Part shown: piece by piece, positions 38,735 through 47,965 of the stretch
Layout of the letters: each line of letters opens with the position of its first letter
Position numbering within the stretch: the stretch's first letter is position 1
Source: Microbulbifer aggregans
GTDB lineage: Bacteria > Pseudomonadota > Gammaproteobacteria > Pseudomonadales > Cellvibrionaceae
Length of the DNA stretch: 64,000 nucleotides
Direction: 5' to 3'
Assembly: GCF_020524005.1 (NCBI RefSeq)
Contig: NZ_JAIVKK010000010.1
Location: 113,267-177,266 of the forward strand
The notes under the pieces: generated by a model
What the model was told of the DNA's origin: nothing
Databases searched by the model: none
Seen by the model: the letters and a program-made list of their open reading frames with translations, nothing else
Position numbers and translations under genes: made by a program

Positions 38735-39829
38735 ATGAAGATCGTTGACGTAAAGCTGGGCATGCTCCAAGTGCCGCTGGTTACGCCGTTCAAAACTGCT
38801 CTGCGCACCGTGGAGTGTGTGGAAGATGTGATTGTAATGCTGGAGACCGACACGGGGCATGTCGGCTACGGTAATGCGCCGGCGACAGCGGTAATCACCG
38901 GTGACACGCATGGTTCTGTTATCGAGGCAGTACGCAAGATTTACACGCCTTTATTGCTTGGCAGGGATGTCGCGGACCTCAATAGCCTCACGCGGCAGAT
39001 CGAAAGTGCGATGATCAACAACACCAGCGCCAAGGCGGCGGTGGAAATCGCACTGTACGACCTCTTTGCCCAGAGCTACAAAACCCCGCTATACAAAATC
39101 CTCGGTGGTGGTGAGAGTAGCCTGACTACCGATATCACCATCAGTGTGGATTACATCGACAAGATGGTTGCTGATGCCGAAAATGCTGTCGAGCGGGGCT
39201 TCGAAATCCTCAAACTGAAGGTTGGTAAAGACATCGGTCTCGATATCGAGCGAATCAAGGCGGTATACGCTGCGGTTAAAGGGCGTGCGCTGCTGCGCCT
39301 TGATGCCAATCAGGGCTGGAGTCCGAAGCAGGCGGTGATGGCCATTCGCGGCCTGGAAGAGGCTGGCGTGTTGCTGGAGCTGGTTGAGCAACCGGTTAAG
39401 GCGGGCAACCTTGAGGGCATGCGTTATATCTCCGAGCGGGTAAAAACCCCGATCATGGCCGACGAAAGTATTTTTGGTCCGCATGAAGTAATGGATGTTA
39501 TCCAGCGTCACGCCGCAGATATTATCAATATCAAGCTGATGAAGACCGGCGGTATCTCCAATGCACTGAAGATCGCGGATCTGGCGGGTCTCTATGATGT
39601 TGAGTGCATGGTGGGCTGTATGCTCGAAACGAGTATTGGTGTTTCTGCTGCGGCGCATGTGGCGGCGGCAAAAGCCCCCATTGTCTCCAAGCTGGATCTG
39701 GATGTGCCGTCCCTGTGCCAGTTTGATCCGGTGGTTGGTGGCGCGACCTATAAAGATGCGGATATCATCCTCAACGAGTCGCCCGGCCTGGGCATTGAAA
39801 AAATTGACGGTCTGCAGTTGCTGGCATGA
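38735..39829 (+). CDS. L-Ala-D/L-Glu dipeptide epimerase
   Basis: 364 aa from ATG 38735. Enolase superfamily, muconate-lactonizing subgroup: K160 and K162 (ILKLKVGK), metal ligands D190, E218, D243 (LRLDANQGW, LVEQPV, MADESIFG), K267 (IINIKLMKTGG), and the C-terminal LDVPS typical of dipeptide epimerases. Converts L-Ala-D-Glu into L-Ala-L-Glu for cytoplasmic use in muropeptide recycling (YcjG/YkfB type). Starts 11 bp after the P60 gene, so it is in one operon with it. The sequence fits this specificity but cannot exclude other dipeptides. Confidence 0.9.
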   Translation: MKIVDVKLGMLQVPLVTPFKTALRTVECVEDVIVMLETDTGHVGYGNAPATAVITGDTHGSVIEAVRKIYTPLLLGRDVADLNSLTRQIESAMINNTSAKAAVEIALYDLFAQSYKTPLYKILGGGESSLTTDITISVDYIDKMVADAENAVERGFEILKLKVGKDIGLDIERIKAVYAAVKGRALLRLDANQGWSPKQAVMAIRGLEEAGVLLELVEQPVKAGNLEGMRYISERVKTPIMADESIFGPHEVMDVIQRHAADIINIKLMKTGGISNALKIADLAGLYDVECMVGCMLETSIGVSAAAHVAAAKAPIVSKLDLDVPSLCQFDPVVGGATYKDADIILNESPGLGIEKIDGLQLLA

Positions 39830-39862
39830 GGCCGGCGGTAACGCAGAGGGAGACAGCAGTAA

Positions 39863-40648
39863 GTGACCTGTCTATTGAAAATGCGCGCTATGCGCGATCA
39901 GCTGTCCGTAAATGAGCGCAAGCTCGCGGACTTTATTTTGGAAAATACACCGCTGCTGCGGGACTACTCTTCTTCGCAGCTTGCTGAGGCGGTAGGCGTC
40001 AGTCAGTCCAGCGTGGTGAAGTTTTCCCAGAAACTCGGCTATCGCGGTTATCCCAGCCTGAAGCTTGCCGTGTACGAATCGTATGCGGGTGCAGGGCAGG
40101 GTGGGAACAGCGAGCCTTCGCGCCCCTTCTCCCAGACGGACAACCCGTTGAGTCTGTTGGGCCAGAAAAAGCTCGAAGTATTGGAGAATACGGTCAGTAT
40201 TAACGATGACGACCAGTTTTCGGCGGCCATCGACGCGATTCGTGAAGCCCGCTGCATACAGGTCTCCGCGTGCCCGGGTTCTGCGGCAGTCGCACGCTAT
40301 TTCACGCATCAGTTGCTGGAGCTGGGTTGCTGGGCGGTGTTTGATGAGGGTGGTACTTTGCAGGGGCGAATTTCCGATTCGCTCAGGGAAGAAGATCTTC
40401 TCTGCATCCTGTGCGACTTCGGTGGTGAGGAGTCTCTGGTGGATGTGGCCAATCGGGCGCGCGAGCAGGGCGTAAAGGTGTTGAGCCTGACCCGGTACAA
40501 TTACAATGCGGCGAGCATCAATTCGGATATTCGGCTCTATGTCGTGCCATCAGAAGATGAAGAAGACTTGCAGCGCCTGCTGTTCCGTTCGGCGCAGTTA
40601 CACGTTATCGAAGGACTTGTCAGCGGTCTGTTGAGAAAAGGTCGTTAA
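39863..40648 (+). CDS. RpiR/MurR-family transcriptional regulator with degenerate SIS domain
   Basis: 261 aa, GTG start with GAGGGAG upstream. HTH domain 1-75; residues 45-63 (GVSQSSVVKFSQKLGYRGY) are identical to the second RpiR protein at 52855. The SIS domain (about 105-255) is worn: the usual phosphosugar loops GxGxSS and ISxSGxT read CPGSAA (around 138) and CDFGGEE (184-190). It may thus bind another ligand (a peptide?) or no sugar phosphate. Last gene of the P60-epimerase operon. Third copy of an island-linked function; likely represses the same operators. Confidence 0.87.
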   Translation: MTCLLKMRAMRDQLSVNERKLADFILENTPLLRDYSSSQLAEAVGVSQSSVVKFSQKLGYRGYPSLKLAVYESYAGAGQGGNSEPSRPFSQTDNPLSLLGQKKLEVLENTVSINDDDQFSAAIDAIREARCIQVSACPGSAAVARYFTHQLLELGCWAVFDEGGTLQGRISDSLREEDLLCILCDFGGEESLVDVANRAREQGVKVLSLTRYNYNAASINSDIRLYVVPSEDEEDLQRLLFRSAQLHVIEGLVSGLLRKGR

Positions 40649-40653
40649 GCTCA

Positions 40654-40687
40654 GGGCACCGATGGGGTATTCCCGGGTGCCCCTTTT
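40654..40687 (+). terminator. Intrinsic terminator after first RpiR gene
   Basis: GGGCACC / GGTGCCC around an inner GGG-TATT-CCC stem, then CTTTTCC. Moderate T-run. Confidence 0.55.
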
Positions 40688-40707
40688 CCTCCATTATTCT
40701 GTATCGA

Positions 40708-42204
40708 TCAGTGATTATCCGCCGTTACCAGCGGTTCCTGCAGTTTCCATGTCATCTGGTAATCCCACTGGTCGAAGTAGAGGTTGCCTCCACGCCACTC
40801 CACTTCGCCCCGTTGTGAATCTACGGTTTCCGAGCGGAAATGCTGTTTGGCCGGGCTGAACTCCCGGCTGTAGTCGCTGTTGAATATCAGTCGATAGCTG
40901 TCGATGCCGCCCAGGTAAAACCAGCGTTCCTGCTCGGTTTCGCCGTTCAAAAGGCCGTGGGTCACATCCATCGGCATCCATCCGTAAGGCGCCAGGTAAA
41001 ATTCACCCCAGTCGTGCATGGTGTCGAATGTCTCGGGGGAGAATTCCCAGCCTGACTGCCAGCGCGCGGGGATACCGTTCATGCGCATCAGCGTTATGAG
41101 GAGCAGTGTCTGCTGCCCACAATCCGCATGTCCGGCTTCGGCGGCGTACTGGCTGATATTGCGAATAGTGGAGTACTCGCGTGCACCGGCCCAGGGTATC
41201 TGGTCTACATGGGCAAACAGTTTTTGCGCAATGCGGTAGGGGTTCGTTTCGGTACCCACGATCTGTTCGGACAGTGCGTGCATTTTAGGTGTGAACTGGA
41301 TATGGGGCAGTCGTTCTGACAGGTAGGGTTCCAGCGCCGGGTCTTCGACAGGCTCCACTGCATCAGTGTCGATTTTGGTAAGACTGCTAATGCTGTCAAA
41401 GCTGTAGTGGACCTGAAATTCAGTGGGCTCCCCTTTCTGTGCGGTCTTTTCCAGATAGATGGTGCGTTGCGGGTGTGTAGCTGAAGCCAGCTCATGCTTA
41501 TTCGGGCTGCTGCCGGTGAGGTGAATGTTTTCCTGGCGAGCCGGGACTTCCTTGGGGAAGGGGATCCAGGCACGTACGGTTTCGCCTGCGGGCACCGCGT
41601 CGGCGTCAACGGTGAGTGAGTACTCAACCTGAATGCGCTGGCGCAGGGGGGCGCTGGATTTGATCACCGCGCCGTGGTGGGGATGCAGTTGGTAGAGTGG
41701 CGCCTTGTCGGTGAATCGGCGGTAGTCGTTGGTGCGTGCCGCGGCGGCTTCCGATATGTGCACCAGGTTGTACGCGGTTTTGTTGAAGTAGCGCCGCTCT
41801 CCGTCAATGGTCATGTATTCCAGCAGGCCTTCATTTTCCCATCGCTCAATATCGCCTTCTGTTGCATCCGGGATATAGCGCTGGATGGAAGCCAGCAGGT
41901 CTTTCGGAGGGAGTGTGAATTCCATTTCGATTCGACGCATTCGCTCGGCTTCAAATGCGAGTGTGTCGGCGGCCGAGGGGGAGAAGGTCTTGTTGCTCAT
42001 GGCTGCTTGCTCATCGGCTGTTGAGGCTGCTGCGCTTGCTGGATTCGTGAGGAACCGCTGAATTTGGGCCCTGGCAGCCCGGTATTGTCCGCTGTCGACT
42101 TTGGCCTGAACTGAGGCCAGCTCGTTTGCGGTGGCGGGGCCACTGAATGCGGCAAATACCGTAAGGATTTTCCAGGTAACTCGGCGGGGAAGTTCGAGTG
42201 GCAT
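40708..42204 (-). CDS. Exported transglutaminase-like (cysteine protease fold) protein
   Basis: 498 aa from ATG 42204 (TGGAGC upstream). Signal peptide MPLELPRRVTWKILTVFAAF ... ATANEL. N-terminal half has no known domain; residues about 190-275 look like an Ig-like or transglutaminase-N domain. Catalytic triad of the transglut_core domain: C362 (GHADCGQQTLL), H397 (MHDWGEFYL), D413 (WMPMDVTHG). Family members are peptidases or cross-linkers. Divergent from the serine hydrolase gene with a shared operator pair, so it is likely co-regulated in peptide processing of peptidoglycan; exact reaction unknown. Confidence 0.78.
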   Translation of the reverse strand: MPLELPRRVTWKILTVFAAFSGPATANELASVQAKVDSGQYRAARAQIQRFLTNPASAAASTADEQAAMSNKTFSPSAADTLAFEAERMRRIEMEFTLPPKDLLASIQRYIPDATEGDIERWENEGLLEYMTIDGERRYFNKTAYNLVHISEAAAARTNDYRRFTDKAPLYQLHPHHGAVIKSSAPLRQRIQVEYSLTVDADAVPAGETVRAWIPFPKEVPARQENIHLTGSSPNKHELASATHPQRTIYLEKTAQKGEPTEFQVHYSFDSISSLTKIDTDAVEPVEDPALEPYLSERLPHIQFTPKMHALSEQIVGTETNPYRIAQKLFAHVDQIPWAGAREYSTIRNISQYAAEAGHADCGQQTLLLITLMRMNGIPARWQSGWEFSPETFDTMHDWGEFYLAPYGWMPMDVTHGLLNGETEQERWFYLGGIDSYRLIFNSDYSREFSPAKQHFRSETVDSQRGEVEWRGGNLYFDQWDYQMTWKLQEPLVTADNH

Positions 42205-42261
42205 GGGCGCTCCATATTGTTCTTGTTGGACCGGTACCCTGGTCACACTTGAAAGTGATCG

Positions 42262-42307
42262 GAATAATTTATTATTTACTTAAAAAACCATGGTTGATAA
42301 ATTATTC
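42262..42307. promoter_or_regulatory. Island operator pair between transglutaminase-like and serine hydrolase genes
   Basis: GAATAATTTATTA at 42262-42274 (12 of 13) and TGATAAATTATTC at 42295-42307 (11 of 13 against GAATAAATTATTC); centres 33 bp apart in the divergent promoter region. Confidence 0.7.
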
Positions 42308-42380
42308 TGATGCGTACGCCGCGTCAACCCCGCTGAAAATTCGCCAGCGCCTAAATAATCAATAATGCGGAGCGAACACT

Positions 42381-44042
42381 ATGCGCGTGTTACCCCTTTT
42401 AATCTGTTCGGCCACGCTGTTCCTGGCGGGCTGTATAGAGCCATCGTCAGATTCGGACAGTGTTGAGGTCGCTGGTATTGAAACTGGTGGCATCGAGGCT
42501 AATCGTGCAGAAGCCTATATTCAGCGGGTGTTGCAGGAAGAGCAGGTACCCGGTGCAGCAGTGGGAATCTGGCACCGTGGCAAGCCCCTGCTTTTGCGGG
42601 GCTTTGGGGTAACCAATGTAGATCGGCCCCAAGCGGTAAATGAACAAACACTGTTCAAGCTCGCTTCCACCAGTAAGGCATTTACCACGGCGGCACTTGG
42701 AATGCTGGTGGAGGAGGGCAAGCTCGAGTGGGATGGCCGCGTGGTGGATTATCTGCCTCAGTTCCGCCTGGCCGATAGCTGGATCACCAGCGAATTTCGT
42801 GTGGTCGACCTGCTGACCCACCGCTCCGGCCTCGGTCCCGGCGCGGGTGACCTGATGCTGTGGCCCCAGCCGAATCAGTACACCCGTGACGATGTGCTCG
42901 CCGGATTGGCGCACCTCCCCATTACTGGCAGTTTCCGTGCCGATTATGCCTATGACAACCTGTTGTATATCGTGGCCGGTGAATTGATTGCGGCGGTATC
43001 CGGGCGGAGCTACGAAGACTTTGTTCAACAACATTTGCTGGGAAAAATCGGGTTGCAGCACTGTTTTGCCGGGCCGGTGCCCGAGTCGGCTCGGGACAAC
43101 CTGGCGGACCCGCACCGCCTGGAAAGTGAAGGTCTGGTTGTGGATACGCCCAACCTGGCGGGAACGGAACCCATCGTGCTCGCCGCCGCTGGCGGCATGC
43201 ATTGCAGTGCCGCCGATATGCTTACCTGGTTGCGTACGCTGATGGCGGGTGGCGAGACACCAAACGGTGTGCGCTTGCTCCGCGAAGAAACGCGGGACCG
43301 GCTGTGGACGCCAGAGACGCTGATGCCGTTCTCTCCGCAACGGGCTGAACGTGACGGCGGCCACTTTTACGCCTACGCCCTTGGCTGGCGGATTCAGGAT
43401 ATGCACGGCAAACGGGTGATCCATCACACCGGTTCGCTATCCGGCATGTACGCCTGGGCGGCTGTCGTCCCGGAAGAAGAACTGGCACTGGTTGTGCTGA
43501 TGAATCGCAGCGCCGGTGCCGCGCGACAGGCCCTGATTTACGGGCTGCTGAAACCATTTCTCGGCGCCCCTGAGCAGGATTGGCTGGCTTACTTTCAGGA
43601 ACTGTACGGTGCTCCGAAAGACGCGGTCGAGCCGGAGCAGCTGGAGCCGCCGTTGGGGCTGGCGGTGCTAACTGATCAGGACCTGATTGGGTATTACCGC
43701 GACCCGTGGTTTGGTGATATCGAGATCCTGCACGATGAAAGCGGGTTGCGCTGGGTTGCCTTGAAATCCCCGCGGCTGGCCGGAACGCTGAGTCCGGCCG
43801 GCGACGGTGTCTGGGCGTTGCACTGGGATGATCGCAGTCTGGATGCTGATGCCTGGATGGTTGCTGATCGCAGTGACTCCGGCGAAATTCTGCTGGAGAT
43901 GCAGCCGAAATCCCGCGGTACGGATTTCAGTTACGATTTCCATGACCTTCGATTTGTAAAACTTGATGGTGACCGCCGGTTGGGGGAGGGCGCCACACCA
44001 GCGGCGCCTCAGGAAGCTGCTGTCATCACAACCGTACAATAA
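42381..44042 (+). CDS. Serine hydrolase lipoprotein of the beta-lactamase class C fold, AmiE-like
   Basis: 553 aa. Lipobox LAGC at C18. Catalytic S96-T-S-K99 (LASTSKAFTT), Y191-D-N193 (YAYDNLLYIV), and HTG at 349-351 (HHTGSLSGM). C-terminal DUF3471-like domain from about 420. Many members are D-aminopeptidases or esterases. In Bacillus subtilis the AmiE (YbbE) MurNAc-L-Ala amidase is of this fold and lies beside NagZ and NamZ, so an amidase or peptidase role in muropeptide breakdown is the best inference. It starts the operon with LD-carboxypeptidase (18 bp spacing). Confidence 0.85.
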   Translation: MRVLPLLICSATLFLAGCIEPSSDSDSVEVAGIETGGIEANRAEAYIQRVLQEEQVPGAAVGIWHRGKPLLLRGFGVTNVDRPQAVNEQTLFKLASTSKAFTTAALGMLVEEGKLEWDGRVVDYLPQFRLADSWITSEFRVVDLLTHRSGLGPGAGDLMLWPQPNQYTRDDVLAGLAHLPITGSFRADYAYDNLLYIVAGELIAAVSGRSYEDFVQQHLLGKIGLQHCFAGPVPESARDNLADPHRLESEGLVVDTPNLAGTEPIVLAAAGGMHCSAADMLTWLRTLMAGGETPNGVRLLREETRDRLWTPETLMPFSPQRAERDGGHFYAYALGWRIQDMHGKRVIHHTGSLSGMYAWAAVVPEEELALVVLMNRSAGAARQALIYGLLKPFLGAPEQDWLAYFQELYGAPKDAVEPEQLEPPLGLAVLTDQDLIGYYRDPWFGDIEILHDESGLRWVALKSPRLAGTLSPAGDGVWALHWDDRSLDADAWMVADRSDSGEILLEMQPKSRGTDFSYDFHDLRFVKLDGDRRLGEGATPAAPQEAAVITTVQ

Positions 44043-44060
44043 GTCTAAAAGGAGTACGCC

Positions 44061-45140
44061 ATGCACCGCCGCAACTTAATGAAATCCCTGCTCGCGGCCC
44101 CACTCCTGGGGGCGGCGAGCGCTTCCGTTTCTGCCAGAGCCGGCGCTGCGCTCAGTGTTACAACTGACTACAGTGCGTCGGAGAGCGAAGAGCTGTTGCG
44201 GCCAAAACGGCTGGAGCGGGGGATGACCGTTGGGCTGGTCACCCCCGCGAGCAACGCCTGGGAAGACGAAGATATCCGTTTTGCCTGTGATGTTGTGAAA
44301 TCCTTGGGTTTTCAGGTAAAAGAAGGCGCGAACCTGTACCAGCGCACCCAATACCTGGCCGGTCCGGATGCTGCGCGCGCTCAGGACTTCAATACAATGT
44401 TCGCGGATCCCGAAGTGGATGCGGTGTTCTGCCTGCGCGGTGGCTATGGCACTCCGCGTATTCTGCCGATGCTGGATTACGACAATATTCGCAGCAATCC
44501 GAAAGTATTGCTGGGCTACAGCGATATTACCGCGCTGCTGAATGCGATTTACCGACGCAGTGGGGTGATAACCTTTCACGGCCCCATTGCCGCACAGAAC
44601 TTTACCGATTACACCCTGGCCGAATACCAGAAGGTGCTGGTTCATGGCGAGCGTCCGGTTCCCCTGGGCGCACCACCGCCATTCGAGTCAGCACCAGGTC
44701 GGGTGGAACGGAAAAACCGAATCACCCGGTTTTCGGGCGGGCGCGCACGCGGGCGGCTGATTGGCGGCAACCTGACGTTGATGGCCAGTCTGGTGGGTAC
44801 GCCGTTCGAGCCGGACTATCGCGATAAAATCCTGTTTCTCGAAGATGTCGGAGAGCCGCCCTACCGGGTCGACCGCATGCTGACCCAATTGTGGCTGGCG
44901 GGGAAACTGCAGCAGGTCGCAGGCATCGCATTCGGTAAATTCACCGAGGCGGAGACGGACGGCAATACATTCAGTATCGAGCATGTGCTGCGCGAGCGTT
45001 GTGCGGGGCTCGGGGTACCAGTGGTGCGCGGGCTGATGATTGGCCACGTAGATGACCAGACAGTGGTGCCGGTCGGGGCCATGGCTGAACTGGATGGAGA
45101 TGCCGGTACGCTGGTATTGCGCGATCGCGTGGTAGTCTGA
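44061..45140 (+). CDS. ldcA: LD-carboxypeptidase (S66 family) with twin-arginine signal
   Basis: 359 aa. N-terminus MHRRNLMKSLLAAPLLGAAS has twin arginines (R3,R4) in a Tat-like leader, unlike the cytoplasmic LdcA of E. coli. Catalytic triad S154 (LLGYSDITALL), E261 (LFLEDVGEPPYRVDRM), H329 (IGHVDDQTVVP), and RGGYGTPRILPMLDY. Removes the terminal D-Ala from tetrapeptide stems; exported location would let it act on periplasmic muropeptides before uptake. RBS AAAAGGAG. 18 bp after the serine hydrolase. Confidence 0.9.
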   Translation: MHRRNLMKSLLAAPLLGAASASVSARAGAALSVTTDYSASESEELLRPKRLERGMTVGLVTPASNAWEDEDIRFACDVVKSLGFQVKEGANLYQRTQYLAGPDAARAQDFNTMFADPEVDAVFCLRGGYGTPRILPMLDYDNIRSNPKVLLGYSDITALLNAIYRRSGVITFHGPIAAQNFTDYTLAEYQKVLVHGERPVPLGAPPPFESAPGRVERKNRITRFSGGRARGRLIGGNLTLMASLVGTPFEPDYRDKILFLEDVGEPPYRVDRMLTQLWLAGKLQQVAGIAFGKFTEAETDGNTFSIEHVLRERCAGLGVPVVRGLMIGHVDDQTVVPVGAMAELDGDAGTLVLRDRVVV

Positions 45141-45230
45141 ACACTGTTTGCTGACAGGGTGGCAGCGGTAGCAGGAAGCATTCTCTGATGTCGATTTTGT
45201 GCCGCGAATCCTGCTGGCTCCTGTTAGCAT

Positions 45231-45257
45231 CTGTGGCTGGCTTTGTGCCGGCCACAG
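45231..45257. other. 11-bp hairpin between ldcA and nhaC-like gene
   Basis: CTGTGGCTGGC, loop TTTGT, GCCGGCCACAG (one G-T pair) in the 180-bp gap. No T-run follows, so it is not a terminator; it could tune mRNA decay of the downstream genes. Confidence 0.45.
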
Positions 45258-45320
45258 TGTGGACCGTGTCGAGGGATCGGCAATCAAGCAACAATAAATT
45301 TGATAAAGACGTATCGCCGT

Positions 45321-46715
45321 ATGACAGAACTTTCCTGGCTCACCCTGCTTCCCCCTTTTGTTGCGATTGGCCTCGCGCTGCTTACCCGTCAGGTTTACCT
45401 GGCCCTGTTCGCAGGTATCTGGTTGGGTTTTTTCCTTCTCAATGGTTCCGGTGTGGTCGCTTCGTTGGCCGAGGCTTTAGATGGCGTGCTGGCAGTACTT
45501 GCCAGCCCCGGCGATGCGCGGGTGGTGATGTTCACCCTCGTCATTGGTGCTTTTATCGTGACGCTTGAGCGTTGTGGCGCTGTCAGTGGCTTCGTACAGT
45601 TTCTTGAGCGCAGTCGCTGGGTGACCAACGGCAAGCGGGCGCAGTGGATGGCGTGGTTGGTGGGAATTGTGATTTTTATCGAATCCAATATCACGGTACT
45701 GGTAGCCGGCACCGTATCGCGCCCGCTGTTTGACCGTTTCCGTATCGCCCGGGAAAAGCTTGCCTACATTATTGACTCCACCTCGGCACCGGTGTGCATG
45801 TTGATTCCGTTGAATGCCTGGGGCGCTTTCAACCTGGGGCTGCTGGATGGCCTGGGCGTGGACGAGCCTCTCACCGTTTTGCTCTCGACCATTCCGCTCA
45901 ATCTCTACGCCATCACCGCGGTGGCCCTCACTGCCTATACCATCGCACGCAATTACAACCCGGGCCCCATGGCTCAGGCGGAGGCGCGTACGACTGGTGG
46001 TGAGAAAGACGGCATTGATCTTGCCGCCAGCACGGGAGAAAAGGCGCATATCAAGCCACGTGCGTTGAACATGTTCCTACCGGTGGCGGTATTAATCCTG
46101 GCGATGCCTGCGGGGTTGTGGATCACCGGTAACGGCGAGATATTCAAAGGCTCCGGTTCAACTTCCGTGTTGTGGGCTTCCCTGGCGGCACTGACGGTGG
46201 TTTCCGTACTGGTGTTGGTCCAGCGCAGCATGTCTCTGGACGAACTCAGCCATACATGGATGGAGGGCGCGGGGCGAATGCTGCCTCTGGCGATCATCCT
46301 GGTACTGGCGCTGGCCCTGGGCACGGTTTCCAAAGCCCTGGGCACTGGCCAGTATGTAGCTGGGCTGGTGGGCGATGCCATTCCGGTTGCGCTTCTGCCG
46401 GTAGTGATCTTTTTCGTTTCCGGGGTGATTGCGTTTGCGGTGGGATCCAGCTGGGGCACGTTTTCCATCATGTTACCCATTGCCATTCCGGTTGCATCGG
46501 CTCTGGGGGCGGATCCGACCCTGTTTGTGGCCGCGGTACTCTCAGGTGGTATTTTTGGTGATCACGCTTCGCCGATCTCGGATACCACCATTGTGTCTTC
46601 ATTGGCCTCGGGTACTGAGCATATAGAGCACGTCCGCACACAGCTGCCCTATGCCCTGCGCGCCGGAGCCCTGAGTGCTGTGGGCTTTGCGATTCTCGGC
46701 TACGTGATGTTGTGA
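45321..46715 (+). CDS. NhaC-family Na+/H+ antiporter-like membrane carrier
   Basis: 464 aa from ATG 45321 (the frame is open to 45243 but has no family match there). About 10-12 hydrophobic segments; NhaC-type signature stretches such as LAYIIDSTSAPVCMLIPLNAWG and GGIFGDHASPISDTTIVSSLASGTEH. Family members exchange Na+ for H+ or are amino-acid/lactate antiporters (e.g. arginine-ornithine-like). In this island it may carry L-Ala-L-Glu or another product or restore the Na+ gradient for the SSS symporter; not provable here. Stop overlaps the NamZ start by 4 bp. Confidence 0.8.
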   Translation: MTELSWLTLLPPFVAIGLALLTRQVYLALFAGIWLGFFLLNGSGVVASLAEALDGVLAVLASPGDARVVMFTLVIGAFIVTLERCGAVSGFVQFLERSRWVTNGKRAQWMAWLVGIVIFIESNITVLVAGTVSRPLFDRFRIAREKLAYIIDSTSAPVCMLIPLNAWGAFNLGLLDGLGVDEPLTVLLSTIPLNLYAITAVALTAYTIARNYNPGPMAQAEARTTGGEKDGIDLAASTGEKAHIKPRALNMFLPVAVLILAMPAGLWITGNGEIFKGSGSTSVLWASLAALTVVSVLVLVQRSMSLDELSHTWMEGAGRMLPLAIILVLALALGTVSKALGTGQYVAGLVGDAIPVALLPVVIFFVSGVIAFAVGSSWGTFSIMLPIAIPVASALGADPTLFVAAVLSGGIFGDHASPISDTTIVSSLASGTEHIEHVRTQLPYALRAGALSAVGFAILGYVML

Positions 46716-47962
46716 GTGCACTCATGTCTCCTCAGCTATACAGGCCCGTTCAGCCGACGAAGTCCTTGATTGTATTGGCCTTGAGCCTGGCCTTTATGTG
46801 CTGGGTCTCGGTTGCGGCGGCGGAAGGACGGCAGCAAGAAGGGATGCTGCGAGTTGGGGCCGAGCAGCCGGCGTTGTATTTACCTCTGCTGGAGGGAAAA
46901 AAGGTTGGCCTCGTTGTCAACCAGACTTCCCGGGTGGGGGATCAGCACCTGATTGATGTGCTGCGCGGGAAGGGGGTGGCGGTCGCGCGTATATTCGCTC
47001 TGGAGCATGGTGTGCGTGGTCGCGTGGAAAATGGCGGAAAAGTTGCGGATGGTATTGATGGCCCCAGTGGGCTGCCGATCGTTTCGCTCTACGGCAGCCA
47101 TTACAAACCCAGTGAAAAAAGTCTTCAGGGGCTGGACTGGCTGGTGTTCGATATTCAGGATGTGGGGGTGCGCTTTTATACCTACATCAGTTCACTCCAC
47201 TATCTGATGCAGGCATGTGCTGACTTTAACGTGCCGCTGATGGTGCTCGACCGGCCCAATCCCAATGGGGATTATGTGGATGGCCCGGTACTGGAGCCCG
47301 CGTTTCGCAGTTTCGTCGGTATGCACCCGATTCCCCTGATACACGGAATGACGGTGGGTGAGCTGGCGCAGATGATCAATGGTGAGGGTTGGCTGGAGAA
47401 TGCGGCTCGCTGCGATCTTAAGGTCATCCCTGTGTCCGGGTACCGTCACGCGCAGTCTTATTCACTGCCGGTGCAGCCTTCGCCCAATTTACCAAACGAC
47501 CTCGCGATCCGACTGTACCCCTCGCTCGGCCTGTTCGAGGGCACCACGGTCAGTGTGGGTCGCGGTACGACCTCGCCATTTCAGGTATTGGGGCATCCTG
47601 CGGATTCCCGCGGTGAATTCACTTTTACGCCGCACCCGGTTTCCGGCGCCAGTGAAAACCCGAAGCACAATGGCGTGGCTTTGCGGGGAGATGACCTGCG
47701 CGGAACTGTACCTCCGCACCGGCTGGACCTGGGGCCGCTGTTGGACTGGTTAACCCGTACCGGTGAAACCCGAGATGAATTCTTTTCCCGCGCGGCTTTT
47801 TTCGACAAGCTCGCTGGCACGGATCGGTTGCGTCACGCGATCATGGCGGGGGATTCGGAGGCTGAAATCCGAGCCACCTGGCAGCCCGCGCTCCATGCCT
47901 TCCGTGCCCAGCGCAAGCCCTATTTGCTATACCCGGATATTTCACCACAAGCTCAGGAGTGA
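46712..47962 (+). CDS. namZ: Exo-beta-N-acetylmuramidase (DUF1343, GH171)
   Basis: 416 aa. GTG start overlaps the stop of the previous gene (GTGA); ATG 46724 is the alternative. Signal peptide to about residue 43 (SVAAAEGRQQ). DUF1343 blocks: GLVVNQTSRVG, IFALEHGVRG, DGPSGLPIVSLYG, VFDIQDVGVRFYTYISSLHY, LDRPNPNGDYVDGPVL, and SPNLPNDLAIRLYPSLGLFEG, typical of B. subtilis NamZ (YbbC). Releases MurNAc from the non-reducing end after NagZ has removed GlcNAc. NagZ + NamZ + MurQ + RpiR reproduces the core of the Bacillus MurNAc cluster. Confidence 0.93.
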   Translation: MSALMSPQLYRPVQPTKSLIVLALSLAFMCWVSVAAAEGRQQEGMLRVGAEQPALYLPLLEGKKVGLVVNQTSRVGDQHLIDVLRGKGVAVARIFALEHGVRGRVENGGKVADGIDGPSGLPIVSLYGSHYKPSEKSLQGLDWLVFDIQDVGVRFYTYISSLHYLMQACADFNVPLMVLDRPNPNGDYVDGPVLEPAFRSFVGMHPIPLIHGMTVGELAQMINGEGWLENAARCDLKVIPVSGYRHAQSYSLPVQPSPNLPNDLAIRLYPSLGLFEGTTVSVGRGTTSPFQVLGHPADSRGEFTFTPHPVSGASENPKHNGVALRGDDLRGTVPPHRLDLGPLLDWLTRTGETRDEFFSRAAFFDKLAGTDRLRHAIMAGDSEAEIRATWQPALHAFRAQRKPYLLYPDISPQAQE

Positions 47963-47965
47963 GGC

